Assembly: GCF_040932005.1 (NCBI RefSeq)
Contig: NZ_CP162414.1
Span: forward strand, 585,501 to 649,500
Direction of reading: 5' to 3'
DNA length: 64,000 nt
DNA from: Aestuariibius sp. HNIBRBA575
GTDB lineage: Bacteria; Pseudomonadota; Alphaproteobacteria; Rhodobacterales; Rhodobacteraceae
Both the position numbers and the translations under genes were made by a program. Below the pieces are notes generated by a model. The model did not search any database. It was not told the origin of the DNA and saw nothing but the letters and a program-made list of their open reading frames with translations. Numbering within the stretch: the stretch's first letter is position 1; the number at the start of each line of letters is the position of its first letter. Shown here piece after piece: positions 9,658 to 18,215 of the stretch.

Positions 9658-11210
9658 CCTGCGCGGATGCCGAATGCTCTTCGACGTGTTCGCGGCGATC
9701 TCTTTTCAGGCAGTCCCACTTGCCCGGACAGTCTAACCAGAGCGTCTGCTGGCGTTTCTTTGAGTAGCCCGGCATGAGGTGACTGATGGTAAACGTCGAC
9801 AATGAATCTGATGAAGATGAGCGCCAGCTGGTCGTCAGTCAGCACTGCTTGCCGTTCGGTTTCATAATTGCCCGTTTCGCGAGGATTACTGAAAGTCCGA
9901 CCCGGAATGTATGGCATTGCGCGAAGCGCGAACGTTCTGAAAAGCCGCTCTATGATTGCCCGAAACTCTGGCTGCCCAGTTTTACCATAAACATATGTTG
10001 CGCCCGACACGCTCACCGCGCGCGGCGTCGCTTCAGCCTTGAATGCGCTGCCTGTATCGCTTTCTAAGCTCTCAAAATAGAAACCTTTCCAATCACATTC
10101 TGCACCAGCTGCTTGAGCCAGTTCCGCCTTGTCTCGAGTCGCTGAATGCAAAGCACGTATCGCTGCCTCCGATTGCTGTGAAGACGAAAGCCCAAATCCA
10201 ACTATGTATCTGGTGGCGACATCGATCACGATGTACATCCAGCGCCGTCCACGCGGGAGTGAATTTATCGTTGCCTGATCAAGCCCTTCACGCATCGGGC
10301 CCGACATGATGATGTTTCGTGCATCAACTTCCCATTCATCGACTGGGAACGTCTGACCCGGCCGCGTTGCGCGCTCAGTCTTGCCCGCGGCTGAGTACTT
10401 GCGCTCAGCGAACTCCGAACCCTTACGGCCAAAATCGATTTCTAAGTCACTGAAATTTGCAATCCATTCATGGAGCGCAGATCTGCACCTTCCTTCGAGC
10501 AGCGGTTCGCCGAGCTCTTTGCGTCTAATGTTTTCTATCTTGAGCGCAGCGATTGTTTTCTCAGCAATTTCGTTGCCGTTGTGTTGTTGTTCGAGCAAGT
10601 ATTCGCGAAGGTGCTGGATAATGAATTTATAGCTTTCTTGATCAATATCTATGTTGGAACTTCGACCGCGCTGATCTTGGAGAACATATAGGCGTCCGCC
10701 AGCCTTATCTACTTTGCGCCGCCACTTGAGAATTGTGGAGGCACCTGGCGTTGCGCCAAGACTTGTATCCTTTGAGCTATAATATTGCTTGCCGAATTCT
10801 CCGCAGAATGCCCGCCACTCCTTCGTAGCTTCTCGGTGAATGAGTAGGTACTTTTCAGCAACGTCCTTGGTAGTGAGGCTCAAACTCTGCTCTTCGCGCA
10901 GTTTGTTTACGGCGCAGACGAAGAACCAGCGAAACAGTAGCAATTTCCGCTGCTTCTTTGTCAGCTCCCATATGAATACGTATGGATCCCGGGCAATTTG
11001 TGCATCTTGAATTGTTGCTTGCCGCCTTTTGAATTCCCAGCGGTCGCTTCCAACGATGTGGTCCAATTCCTCCCAACCAAAGCGCTCGATCGCTTTGGAT
11101 CCATCCTCCCGCCGGAAATATGCGGAATGGTCGTCACCCATGATGAAATGGTATGGAACCCGGTCCAAGAAATAGAGATCAATGGTGCTGAAGTTGATCT
11201 TCGGTATCAT
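9567..11210 (-). mobile_element. DDE transposase of the Mu/TniA/TnsB type (rve core), probably C-terminally truncated
   Basis: A 547-residue frame. The integrase core is recognisable: EWEVDARN and YIVIDVATRYIVGF for the first acidic region, ESDTGSAF for the second Asp, and FRAIIERLFRTF for the Glu. It is followed by HAGLLKETPADAL and SPRTRRRAFGIR, which normally leads into the Mu C-terminal beta-barrel. After that the frame becomes unlike the family, and the same DNA reads as an ATPase in another frame, so the true transposase sequence probably ends near 9690. No TniB/TnsC-like ATPase partner is found beside it. The start ATG 11210 has only a weak upstream site. No terminal inverted repeats could be assigned. 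Likely inactive. Confidence 0.75.
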
Positions 11211-11744
11211 TGGAGTCGCCGCACCATCGTGAAGAGGTTGATACGCCCACCGCTGACTTTCTGAAGTTCGCCTTCAAAAAGGCCCCTCACGATCGGGCGA
11301 AAGGCCCGACCACCTGCGTGGCATCGTTCCGCCAAGTCGCATATCGGAATGTCTCCCGAGACGGACGACAGCACGTCCTTGACCCAAGGCTTTAATGTTG
11401 GGCGCCAGAAGGCTTTGACCTTCTGGGAAAAAGTAAGCGCTGCAGCTGACTGTCTAGATCAAGGCTAAGAGCCTTATGTTGCGTGTCGTAGACTGTTCGG
11501 AAGATGGATTTCTTGCAACAAAGCAAAGACTGTCGATTTCCGGAGTTCGCAAAGCTGACTTTCAAATCGAGGTCGGCAATGTCCGCTGTTGATTTTTGCG
11601 CTTGTCAACGTTAAGCGGGTCGCCTGTCTCAACCCCGAGCCCCATGGAAGTCCGATGTAATCGCAACGCACAAAATCAAACCAACACTTTGGTAAGTCCT
11701 GCCGGGTGTTTTTGTGCGACCAATTGATACATCATGAGACTGTT
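11211..11744. other. Intergenic stretch between transposase and RNA ligase
   Basis: This 534-base gap separates divergent genes and should hold promoters for both. I found no convincing gene in it: the short open frames on either strand lack ribosome sites and family features. Short hairpins such as GATCGGGCGAAAGGCCCGA near 11290 and AGAAGGCTTTGACCTTCT near 11407 are visible. One end of the transposable element may lie here (several TGTC-starting segments occur between 11530 and 11640), but no matching inverted repeat was found at the other side. Confidence 0.4.
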
Positions 11745-12557
11745 ATGAATATCCAGAAATACCCGCGTACGCGGCACGTTGAAGGCTCGCGCCTTCAGTT
11801 GGGCGATATGGCGGATGACAAACCAATCAAAGAACTTTCAGGCCAGCCCTTGATTGTCGAAGAAAAGCTCGACGGGGCCAATTCCGCCGTATCCTTCGAC
11901 GCGGATGGCAACCTGCTGCTGCAAAGCCGTGGGCATTATTTGACCGGCGGTGGCCGCGAACGTCACTTCTCTTTGCTCAAGACCTGGGCGGCGGCCCATG
12001 CACATGTCCTGCACCCGGTGCTGGGCCATCGTTTCGTTATGTATGGCGAATGGATGTATGCCAAACACACCGTGTTCTATGACCGGCTACCGCATTACTT
12101 TGTGGAGTTCGATGTGCTTGACCGGGATGCCAGCGTATTCCTTAGCACGGCTGCCCGTAAGTCTCTGCTCACCGGGTTACCGATCATGCCGGTGCCTGTC
12201 GTGCATACGGGCGAAATCAAGTCAGTTGAACAATTGGTCAGCCTTACCCGACCTTCACCGTACAAATCGGAAGAATGGCGTGATGCACTGTCGGTGGCAG
12301 CAGAGCGGTCCGGCAGCCGTCCTGACATGGTTGACCAGCAAACAGAGGATAGCGACCTAGCCGAAGGGTTGTACCTTAAGCAAGAAAATGCGGACCACGT
12401 GGAGGATCGGTTCAAGTTCGTCCGGGCTGACTTCTTACAGGCGATTGAAGCGGCTGACGGACATTGGCAGGACCGTCCTATCCTGCCAAATGGCTTGGAC
12501 GATGGCGTCGATATCTTTGCGTCCACTTTGGGTGTGGAAGGGGCTTATGATGCGTAG
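11745..12557 (+). CDS. RNA ligase (nucleotidyltransferase superfamily, PF09414-like)
   Basis: A 270-residue protein with the order of motifs of ATP-dependent RNA ligases: motif I EKLDGAN with the adenylated lysine at about residue 41, motif III-like YGEWMYAKHTVFYDRLPHYF, motif IV AEGLYLK and motif V FKFVRADF. It should join 3'-OH and 5'-phosphate RNA ends. ATG 11745 is chosen over an upstream in-frame start at 11706 because MNIQKYPRTRHVEGS begins the conserved region. The following gene, a kinase/phosphatase that makes exactly those ends, starts inside it (12547), so the two are co-translated. The best reading is an RNA repair cassette. A DNA substrate cannot be excluded. Confidence 0.88.
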   Translation: MNIQKYPRTRHVEGSRLQLGDMADDKPIKELSGQPLIVEEKLDGANSAVSFDADGNLLLQSRGHYLTGGGRERHFSLLKTWAAAHAHVLHPVLGHRFVMYGEWMYAKHTVFYDRLPHYFVEFDVLDRDASVFLSTAARKSLLTGLPIMPVPVVHTGEIKSVEQLVSLTRPSPYKSEEWRDALSVAAERSGSRPDMVDQQTEDSDLAEGLYLKQENADHVEDRFKFVRADFLQAIEAADGHWQDRPILPNGLDDGVDIFASTLGVEGAYDA

Positions 12558-13695
12558 GCCCATCAAACACGCGGTCACCCATGAAAACCTACTGGCCCTG
12601 GTCCCCTCCAGTCCCTTCTTGCAGGTGGATTGGGACGAGATTTGGTCGCTTTGGCCGGAGCTTACTACCCTCGACACCTGCCCGCAGGACCCAATCCATC
12701 ATGCTGAGGGCGATGTTGGGACGCACACACGAATGGTGGTCGAGGCTCTGGTGGCGGACCCAGACTGGCAAGGTCTTCCCGATGTGGACCGGAGTAACTT
12801 ATTCTGGGCCGCCGTCTTGCATGATGTCGGCAAGCCTGCCGTCACAAAGCATGAAGATGACGGACGCATATCTTCCCGTGGCCATTCCCGTGTCGGTGCA
12901 TCCATTGCACGGGAACTACTGTGGTATGCGGGGTCTCCGTTTGCATGGCGTGAAGCCCTGTGCGGGATCATCTCCCACCACCAACTGCCGTTCTGGCTGA
13001 TCGAGCGGCCTGATCCAAACCGTATGGCTATTGAGACATCATGGCGGTGCAGGCCGGATCACCTTTGCCTTCAAGCCAAAGCCGACGCCTTAGGTCGCAA
13101 ATGTGAGGACCAGCAATCCATCTTGGAGAGTGTCAGCCCCGCCGCATTGATGTTCCAAGAGGCCAACTGTTGGGATCACCAATTTGCCTTCGCCAATGAT
13201 GAAAGCCGGGTTGCCTTCTTTGAGTTGGAAGACCGAGACCCGCACTATGAGGCGCACGAGGCGTTCCCTTGTACGGTTACCGTCATGTCCGGTTTGCCCG
13301 GCGCAGGGAAGGATACCTGGATCGAGAAACACCGCCCAGAACATCCTGTCGTCAGCCTTGATTTGATCCGAGACGAACTCGGCGTCTCTGCAACTGACAA
13401 TCAAGGCCAGGTCATCCAGGCTGCGCAAGAACGGGCGCGAGAGCACCTGCGGGCCAAGCGTGATTTTGTTTGGAACGCTACCAATGTGACCCGACAGAAC
13501 CGATCCAGGGTTCTGCGGCTACTGCGTGACTACGGAGCACGTGTCGAGATTGTCTATCTCGAACCCGGCCCAGTCCAACTGCGGCGTCAGAACAGGGATC
13601 GACCAGATGCCGTGCCGGAAGCAGTGATTGCGCATCTGTCCAAAAAGACTGAGCCGCCGCAGTTGTGGGAAGCGCATTGGGTAATTCTGGTATAG
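12547..13695 (+). CDS. HD-Pnk: HD-domain phosphoesterase fused to polynucleotide 5'-kinase
   Basis: About 382 residues. The N-terminal HD domain has HAEGDVGTHT, AAVLHDVGKP (HD at about 92-93) and IISHHQLP, the ligands of a metal phosphohydrolase. The C-terminal domain is a P-loop kinase with GLPGAGKDTW (about 249-258), a DLIRDEL acceptor region and WNATNVTRQNR, as in T4 Pnkp kinase. This arrangement matches HD-Pnk enzymes described from Runella slithyforma-type bacteria, which remove 2',3' phosphates and phosphorylate 5'-OH ends. Start is one of two adjacent ATGs (12547/12550) with GGAAGGGG just upstream, overlapping the ligase stop. Together with the ligase it can heal and seal broken RNA. 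Confidence 0.88.
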   Translation: MMRRPIKHAVTHENLLALVPSSPFLQVDWDEIWSLWPELTTLDTCPQDPIHHAEGDVGTHTRMVVEALVADPDWQGLPDVDRSNLFWAAVLHDVGKPAVTKHEDDGRISSRGHSRVGASIARELLWYAGSPFAWREALCGIISHHQLPFWLIERPDPNRMAIETSWRCRPDHLCLQAKADALGRKCEDQQSILESVSPAALMFQEANCWDHQFAFANDESRVAFFELEDRDPHYEAHEAFPCTVTVMSGLPGAGKDTWIEKHRPEHPVVSLDLIRDELGVSATDNQGQVIQAAQERAREHLRAKRDFVWNATNVTRQNRSRVLRLLRDYGARVEIVYLEPGPVQLRRQNRDRPDAVPEAVIAHLSKKTEPPQLWEAHWVILV

Positions 13696-13729
13696 CAACA
13701 CTGCGCGAATGCGGACATTCAAGTGTTGC
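13695..13729 (+). terminator. Strong hairpin directly after HD-Pnk
   Basis: GCAACACT (13695-13702) pairs with AGTGTTGC (13722-13729), and inside it GAATG (13707-13711) pairs with CATTC (13716-13720) around a CGGA loop. The hairpin starts at the last base of the stop codon. There is no T-run, so it may be a Rho-dependent end, an mRNA-stabilising structure or a processing site rather than a classic terminator. Confidence 0.5.
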
Positions 13730-13888
13730 GCTGCATTTGAAAGGTAGGGCTCTCTTGGAACCTTCGCTGCGCCGTGCTCGAACGTCCGGGTTCCATCACC
13801 GGAGCGGAATTCATGATATTTGCACCAATTCGTTGAAGCCTTGCCCTGTAAGGTGATAGGTTGGTGCATAAATCAGGTGCGTTTTTAA

Positions 13889-13903
13889 GTACAAAGATTG
13901 TAC
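13889..13903 (+). promoter_or_regulatory. Perfect GTACAA-N3-TTGTAC palindrome before the recombinase
   Basis: A 15-base perfect inverted repeat, GTACAA AGA TTGTAC, ends 9 bases before the recombinase start. It could be the recombinase's own operator or a crossover-site element, since resolvases commonly bind near their gene. The position also fits a simple autoregulatory site. Function is inferred from position only. Confidence 0.4.
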
Positions 13904-13912
13904 GATGTGAAG

Positions 13913-14464
13913 ATGAAAATCGGCTACGCACGCGTCTCAACAACGGCTCAGAATTTAGACCGCCAGATCGGGGCGCTACGCGCGGCAAAATGTGATGAGA
14001 TATTCCGTGAAAGAGCGAGTGGAAAATCCCTCAAAGGGCGACCACAGCTTGAACTTGCCATTGACGCACTGGGGCATGGAGATGTCCTGGTCATTGCAGA
14101 GTGGGATCGAGCGACGCGGTCTATGCTCGACGGTATCAGTATCATCCAACGTGTGGCCGATAGAGAAGCTCTGGTTAAGGTGTTGGACAGGCCGTGGCTC
14201 GATCTCACCACGCCAATGGGGAAAGGAATACTGGCCTTCCTTTCAGCGCTTGCGGAGGATGAACGACTGCGGATTACAAGGCGCGCGAATGAAGGCCGAG
14301 AGGCCGCTAAGGCAAAGGGTGTCAAATTTGGCCGGAAGCCCAAGTTGACTGAGCATCAAAGACAGATAGCCACTGATCGCATGTCAAAAGGCGAAAGCGC
14401 GCGAGCCATCGCGAAGGACTTTGGGGTAGCTCATACGACTATTTCGAGACTCCGGTCATCGTAG
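13913..14464 (+). CDS. Serine recombinase (resolvase/invertase family)
   Basis: A 183-residue enzyme. The catalytic domain begins MKIGYARVST with the active serine in YARVSTTAQN (about residue 10); EWDRATRSM and the arginine-rich ERLRITRRANEGREAAK helix follow. The C-terminal HTH_7-type domain reads ARAIAKDFGVAHTTISRL. Length is typical of Tn3/Hin-type resolvases. ATG 13913 is chosen because YARVS normally lies about five residues from the N-terminus; the longer frame adds only MYDVK. No Tn3 transposase or invertible segment was found nearby, so it may be left from a mobile unit or serve the island itself. It precedes the RT operon by about 230 bases in the same direction. Confidence 0.88.
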   Translation: MKIGYARVSTTAQNLDRQIGALRAAKCDEIFRERASGKSLKGRPQLELAIDALGHGDVLVIAEWDRATRSMLDGISIIQRVADREALVKVLDRPWLDLTTPMGKGILAFLSALAEDERLRITRRANEGREAAKAKGVKFGRKPKLTEHQRQIATDRMSKGESARAIAKDFGVAHTTISRLRSS

Positions 14465-14532
14465 CTAAAGCGTAACGGTCAAAACGGGCGGGAAGAAGAC
14501 ATTTGCGGCAACAGCGAACTCTTGTCGAATGA

Positions 14533-14650
14533 GCGTCAAAAGTGGACCTCTCCCGTCACTTTACAAACATTGCCGCGACTTTTGTGAAAGGTATGAACTC
14601 ATTTTTTTGCGGTTTCCAGAAACGTCCGCTTCAAATGTAAAGTTTGACGC
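14533..14650 (+). ncRNA. Candidate structured RNA upstream of the reverse transcriptase
   Basis: In the gap before the RT gene, GCGTCAAA (14533-14540) is the exact reverse complement of TTTGACGC (14643-14650), and CTTTACA (14559-14565) of TGTAAAG (14636-14642). The two right arms are contiguous, so a 15-nt segment pairs with two upstream segments, enclosing about 70 nt. Inside, GCGGTTT...AAACGTCCGC (14609-14629) forms another hairpin. Defence RTs such as DRT2 and DRT9 use a neighbouring structured RNA as template, so this is a candidate of that kind. No transcript evidence exists here; a protein-binding role is also possible. Confidence 0.4.
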
Positions 14651-14698
14651 CTCAATCATAGATTGTGCCCTTGTCATGAGCGCTAAGCTCAACGATAG

Positions 14699-16396
14699 TT
14701 GAATTTTTATAAGTTTGGGTGCTGTGTCTTGGACGGGAATTTAGAGCTATTTCAGACAGGGCAGGTCTTTGGCTTCCCGGTAGATTTCAAACTTGTCATG
14801 CAACATCTACAGCAAGATATGCGAGACGATTGGTATGCGGATACCCTCGGGTACGCTGACATATTTGCTGACCACTCTTATGCCGCCGAGACGCTTCTAA
14901 AGTGTCTGAATGAGGGCGCTGGCCAGTACATCGGAACCAAGCGCGTATTGCGCGCTATTCCTAAAAAAGCGTACGCAGAACGCTATTCCCTAGAGATCGA
15001 TTTCTTTGACCGGTTTGTCTATCAGGCAATTTGCACATTCTTGATGCCTAAACTTGACCCTTTGCTTTCTCATCGGGTTCTTAGTTACCGGTTCAATCGT
15101 GGCGGAACGGACAAGAAATATCTCTTTCGGAGCAAGATTGGGAAGTGGTTAGATTACGAAGGGCTTACCTATAGGTTTAAGGCGGATGGAACCTTCTTAG
15201 CGGCCACAGATATTGGGAACTTCTTTGAGAATGTTTCATCAGCACAACTGACCAAGGAAGTTTCTGACCTGGCGACTAAATGCGACTGCAGTGGCTACGA
15301 AAAAGGGCAGATTCGAGCTGCCATCAGAGTTCTTGGAGAAGTGCTAGAGCAATGGTCGTTTTCAGGAGACTTTGGCCTCCCGCAAAACCGTGATTGCTCA
15401 TCGTTTCTTTCAAATGTTTTGCTATCGAGATTCGACTTTGAAATGCAGAAGTCGGGGTATGACTACTACAGGTATGTCGACGACATCCGAATCGTCTGCA
15501 CGTCGGAGCATGAAGCGCGCCAAGCGATGCAGAAAACAATTGGATTACTTCGAAATGTTGGAATGAATATTAATTCAAGCAAGACAACGATCCTAAGTCC
15601 CAACAGTACTGATCAGGAAATCATTGAACTTTTTCCGTCCCAGAATCCTATGGTGCTGGCCATAGACAGCATGTGGAAATCCAAGAGTCGCCGGGTTTTT
15701 ATTCGTTCAATCGACTATGTCGTCCAAGTTATCCAAACGGCTTTGGCCGCAAATGATACTCAGTCTCGAGCGTTCCGGTTTGGTGTCAACAGGCTCAGTC
15801 AACTCATCGAAGCAGGGCTCTTTGACGTCGACAGCGGAGAAGCAGATCAACTCTTGGCATATGCACTCGCAGCGCTTCGAACCGACCCGGTATCAAGCGA
15901 TCAAATCTGCAGGCTTCTCTTCGTCCTTCGACCGCCCGCTGAGCGCCTTATTGAAGTACAATCGTTTCTCACTGACCGAGCCGCCTGCATCCACGATTGG
16001 CAAAACCATCGTCTGTGGATTCTCCTCGCCTCATTGAGATTTGAAAGCGATGAACTAAAGGCCTTAGCGAGCACGGTCGTGAGCGATGACCCCACCACTG
16101 GCGAAGCTGCCGGAATATTCATTTGGCTTCAATCCATTGGTTTCTTAGGCCCAATTGCGACGCTCTTGGAAAAGCTGAATGATAGTTGGCCATTCCAAAA
16201 CCAACGGTTCTTCCTTTTTGCAGCAAGTTCGTTACCAGCCGACCAGAAGAAAGTAATGCGCGGCAATGTGTCAACAAAGCTCATTGGGACTATGACAAGG
16301 GCTCCGAAAAAATATCGAAGTGACGGGGTTGCGATTGCCGAACGAGAACAAGCCTCGTTTTCAGCGCTCTATGAAGATATCAGGGATTACTCATGA
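14699..16396 (+). CDS. Reverse transcriptase of the defence-associated (Abi/unknown-group) type
   Basis: 565 residues from the first usable codon (TTG 14699); ATG 14798 (MQHLQQDM) is an equally plausible start. RT motifs in order: RAIPKK near 86, ATDIGNFFENV (motif A Asp, about 171), GLPQNRDCSSFLSNVLL (motif B), and YYRYVDDIRIVC with YVDD at about 259-262, then NINSSKTTIL. Beyond residue 320 the protein is an alpha-helical extension with no other named domain. It lacks the group II intron maturase region and retron-type features I would recognise, so it fits the unknown-group/Abi RTs that act in phage defence. The stop overlaps the polymerase start (ATGA 16393), showing translational coupling. 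The exact subgroup is not determined. Confidence 0.85.
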   Translation: MNFYKFGCCVLDGNLELFQTGQVFGFPVDFKLVMQHLQQDMRDDWYADTLGYADIFADHSYAAETLLKCLNEGAGQYIGTKRVLRAIPKKAYAERYSLEIDFFDRFVYQAICTFLMPKLDPLLSHRVLSYRFNRGGTDKKYLFRSKIGKWLDYEGLTYRFKADGTFLAATDIGNFFENVSSAQLTKEVSDLATKCDCSGYEKGQIRAAIRVLGEVLEQWSFSGDFGLPQNRDCSSFLSNVLLSRFDFEMQKSGYDYYRYVDDIRIVCTSEHEARQAMQKTIGLLRNVGMNINSSKTTILSPNSTDQEIIELFPSQNPMVLAIDSMWKSKSRRVFIRSIDYVVQVIQTALAANDTQSRAFRFGVNRLSQLIEAGLFDVDSGEADQLLAYALAALRTDPVSSDQICRLLFVLRPPAERLIEVQSFLTDRAACIHDWQNHRLWILLASLRFESDELKALASTVVSDDPTTGEAAGIFIWLQSIGFLGPIATLLEKLNDSWPFQNQRFFLFAASSLPADQKKVMRGNVSTKLIGTMTRAPKKYRSDGVAIAEREQASFSALYEDIRDYS

Positions 16397-17949
16397 GCAT
16401 TGTGATCCTTTCGTTCATAAAGAGCTATTCGAAACCAAGAAGTTCAAAATATTACTTAACCGATAACAATGGTTTCCGCGAAGTGACCGCGAACGAAGTT
16501 TGCTCGGTTCAGGGCTATATGGTGACACATGACTACTGGATGATTTGCCAAGATATCTATGAGGAAGCGGGCTGCTTGCCTCCAAAGGTAATCGATCTAG
16601 ATGATTTCCACATCCTTACATCGCGTGATGGTGACGAACGCAAAAGGCGTGAAAAAGTTGATGCAATCCGAAGAATAAACCGAATATTCCCTCTAAATTT
16701 TGATATCGCACAGACATACAAAGGCAACTTTTATGGTGAAACGGAGCCAGACCTAGAGGCTATTTCGGCCTTTCATGGAATCCTTTTGACCTACTACATT
16801 GAGTTGTGTCGGGTTGCCCATCAGAATGGAGAATTTCAAAGATTTTTTGAAATTGAAGTACCCTGTCAGAATATTTGCTCAACGATGTCGTCGCGCGGCA
16901 TCAGAATTCAAGCACGTAAAATTGCCGAGTTTCGGCTCAACGCCCGCCATGATTATTATACGTCCTTGAGGGAGCTTTCTGATAGGTTTGATGTTCCGCT
17001 AGAGATACCGTCAAAGGAAGATATCCTCTTCTATGCGACTTCTAAAGGCATTGATACAGAAGAGTATGGCTTCGATTTTGTACTAAATTTTATGCCTCAG
17101 GTTCGCGATTTTTCCGAAGCGGTACAGGACGTTCGAGAGCTGGATCGTACTAGAGGTGTTTTGGATAGTCTTGCTGTAAGGGGCGGACGAGTTCATCCGA
17201 TACTGGATACTCAAGGGTCAAGAACTTCTAGAATTTCCGCTCGTAGTCCTTACTTGCAAAGCTTGGCGAAGAGGTAACGATCGATACTGGTTGCCGATCC
17301 TGGATACGAGCTTGGTTATGTTGATTTCGATCAGTTTGAGGTCGGGATTATGGCCGCGCTTTCGGGGGATGCTGAGTTGCACCGTCTATTTTCTCAGGCC
17401 GATATGTATGAGAGTTTTCGGATTGATTGCCTGAATGGTGAAGGTGATCGTAAAGCAGCGAAGATCATGTTTTTGGCTTATGCGTATGGAATGAAGCTAA
17501 ACAACTTACCAATTATTGGAGCAAAGTTTGGAATCTCGCGAAAAGTGGTCCGCAGTGCTTTCAAAAAATTCGGGCGCTATGAGGAATGGAAGCAAGAAAC
17601 CCTTCGGGGTTTTGACAAGGTTGGTTTTGTATCTACCAGCCTCGGAAATCGCTTTTTTATTAAGGGCCCTAAGGCAACAAGAAAAGAACGCCTATCCGCG
17701 ATTAGTCAGGTGGTTCAAGGAGAGGGTTCGCTGATTTTCAAAAAGGCATTGATCGAAGTAAATGGTTTAGAAGACATCGAGCTTCTTTTGCCGATGCATG
17801 ACGCAATACTTTTTCAGTCTCCAGTTTCCACCACGCTCGACGCTGTTATCGACATATTTGTGAGGGTGATCGGTGATCACTTTGACAAAGCGATCGAGGG
17901 TAAAGCGTCTGCAGAGTTGTTCGCTACGGCGAACGGCCCCATCGAATAG
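16393..17949 (+). pseudogene. Family A (PolA-like) DNA polymerase interrupted by one in-frame TAA
   Basis: Reading through the TAA at 17275-17277 gives about 518 codons of a compact family A polymerase. Before the stop: EIEVPCQNICSTMSSRGI and TSRISARSPYLQ, equivalent to the Pol I TGRLSSxxPNLQ segment. After it: motif A VDFDQFEVGIMAALSGD (Asp at about 311), motif B RKAAKIMFLAYAYGM (Lys about 357, Tyr-Gly about 365), GFVSTSLGNRFF and motif C LPMHDAILF (Asp about 470). No ATG, GTG or TTG lies between the stop and the motif A Asp, so reinitiation (first ATG 17350) would lose it. The N-terminal 130 residues lack an obvious exonuclease. It overlaps the RT gene by ATGA. Nonsense mutation, sequence error or readthrough are the options. 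Confidence 0.82.
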
Positions 17950-18215
17950 GGTTCCGGACTTAGGAATCAGATCTCATGGCCTCATTCGGATGGCTGCTTT
18001 AAGGAAGCTGCAGCGCAACAAGTCGTTGACCTGCCAACGGCCGCTAGTGGTTGGTTATCCAAAACCGCCATTCTTTCTAGGTTTCGTCCACGATCCGGGA
18101 AACCAACACTTGAAAAGCACACGCCAGTCAGCTACCTGCATCATGCAACCGTGAGACGACCGAAAGTCTGATCGCAGCTGGGGGAACCCGCAACCCATTC
18201 TTGAAAGGAATGAAA

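Noticed and set aside
11474..11671. Small minus-strand open frame upstream of the RNA ligase
   Set aside because: No ribosome site, no family; likely non-coding promoter or transposon-end sequence.
17350..17949. Independent gene starting at ATG 17350
   Set aside because: It would begin inside polymerase motif A and lack the catalytic Asp; it is the downstream half of the interrupted polymerase.
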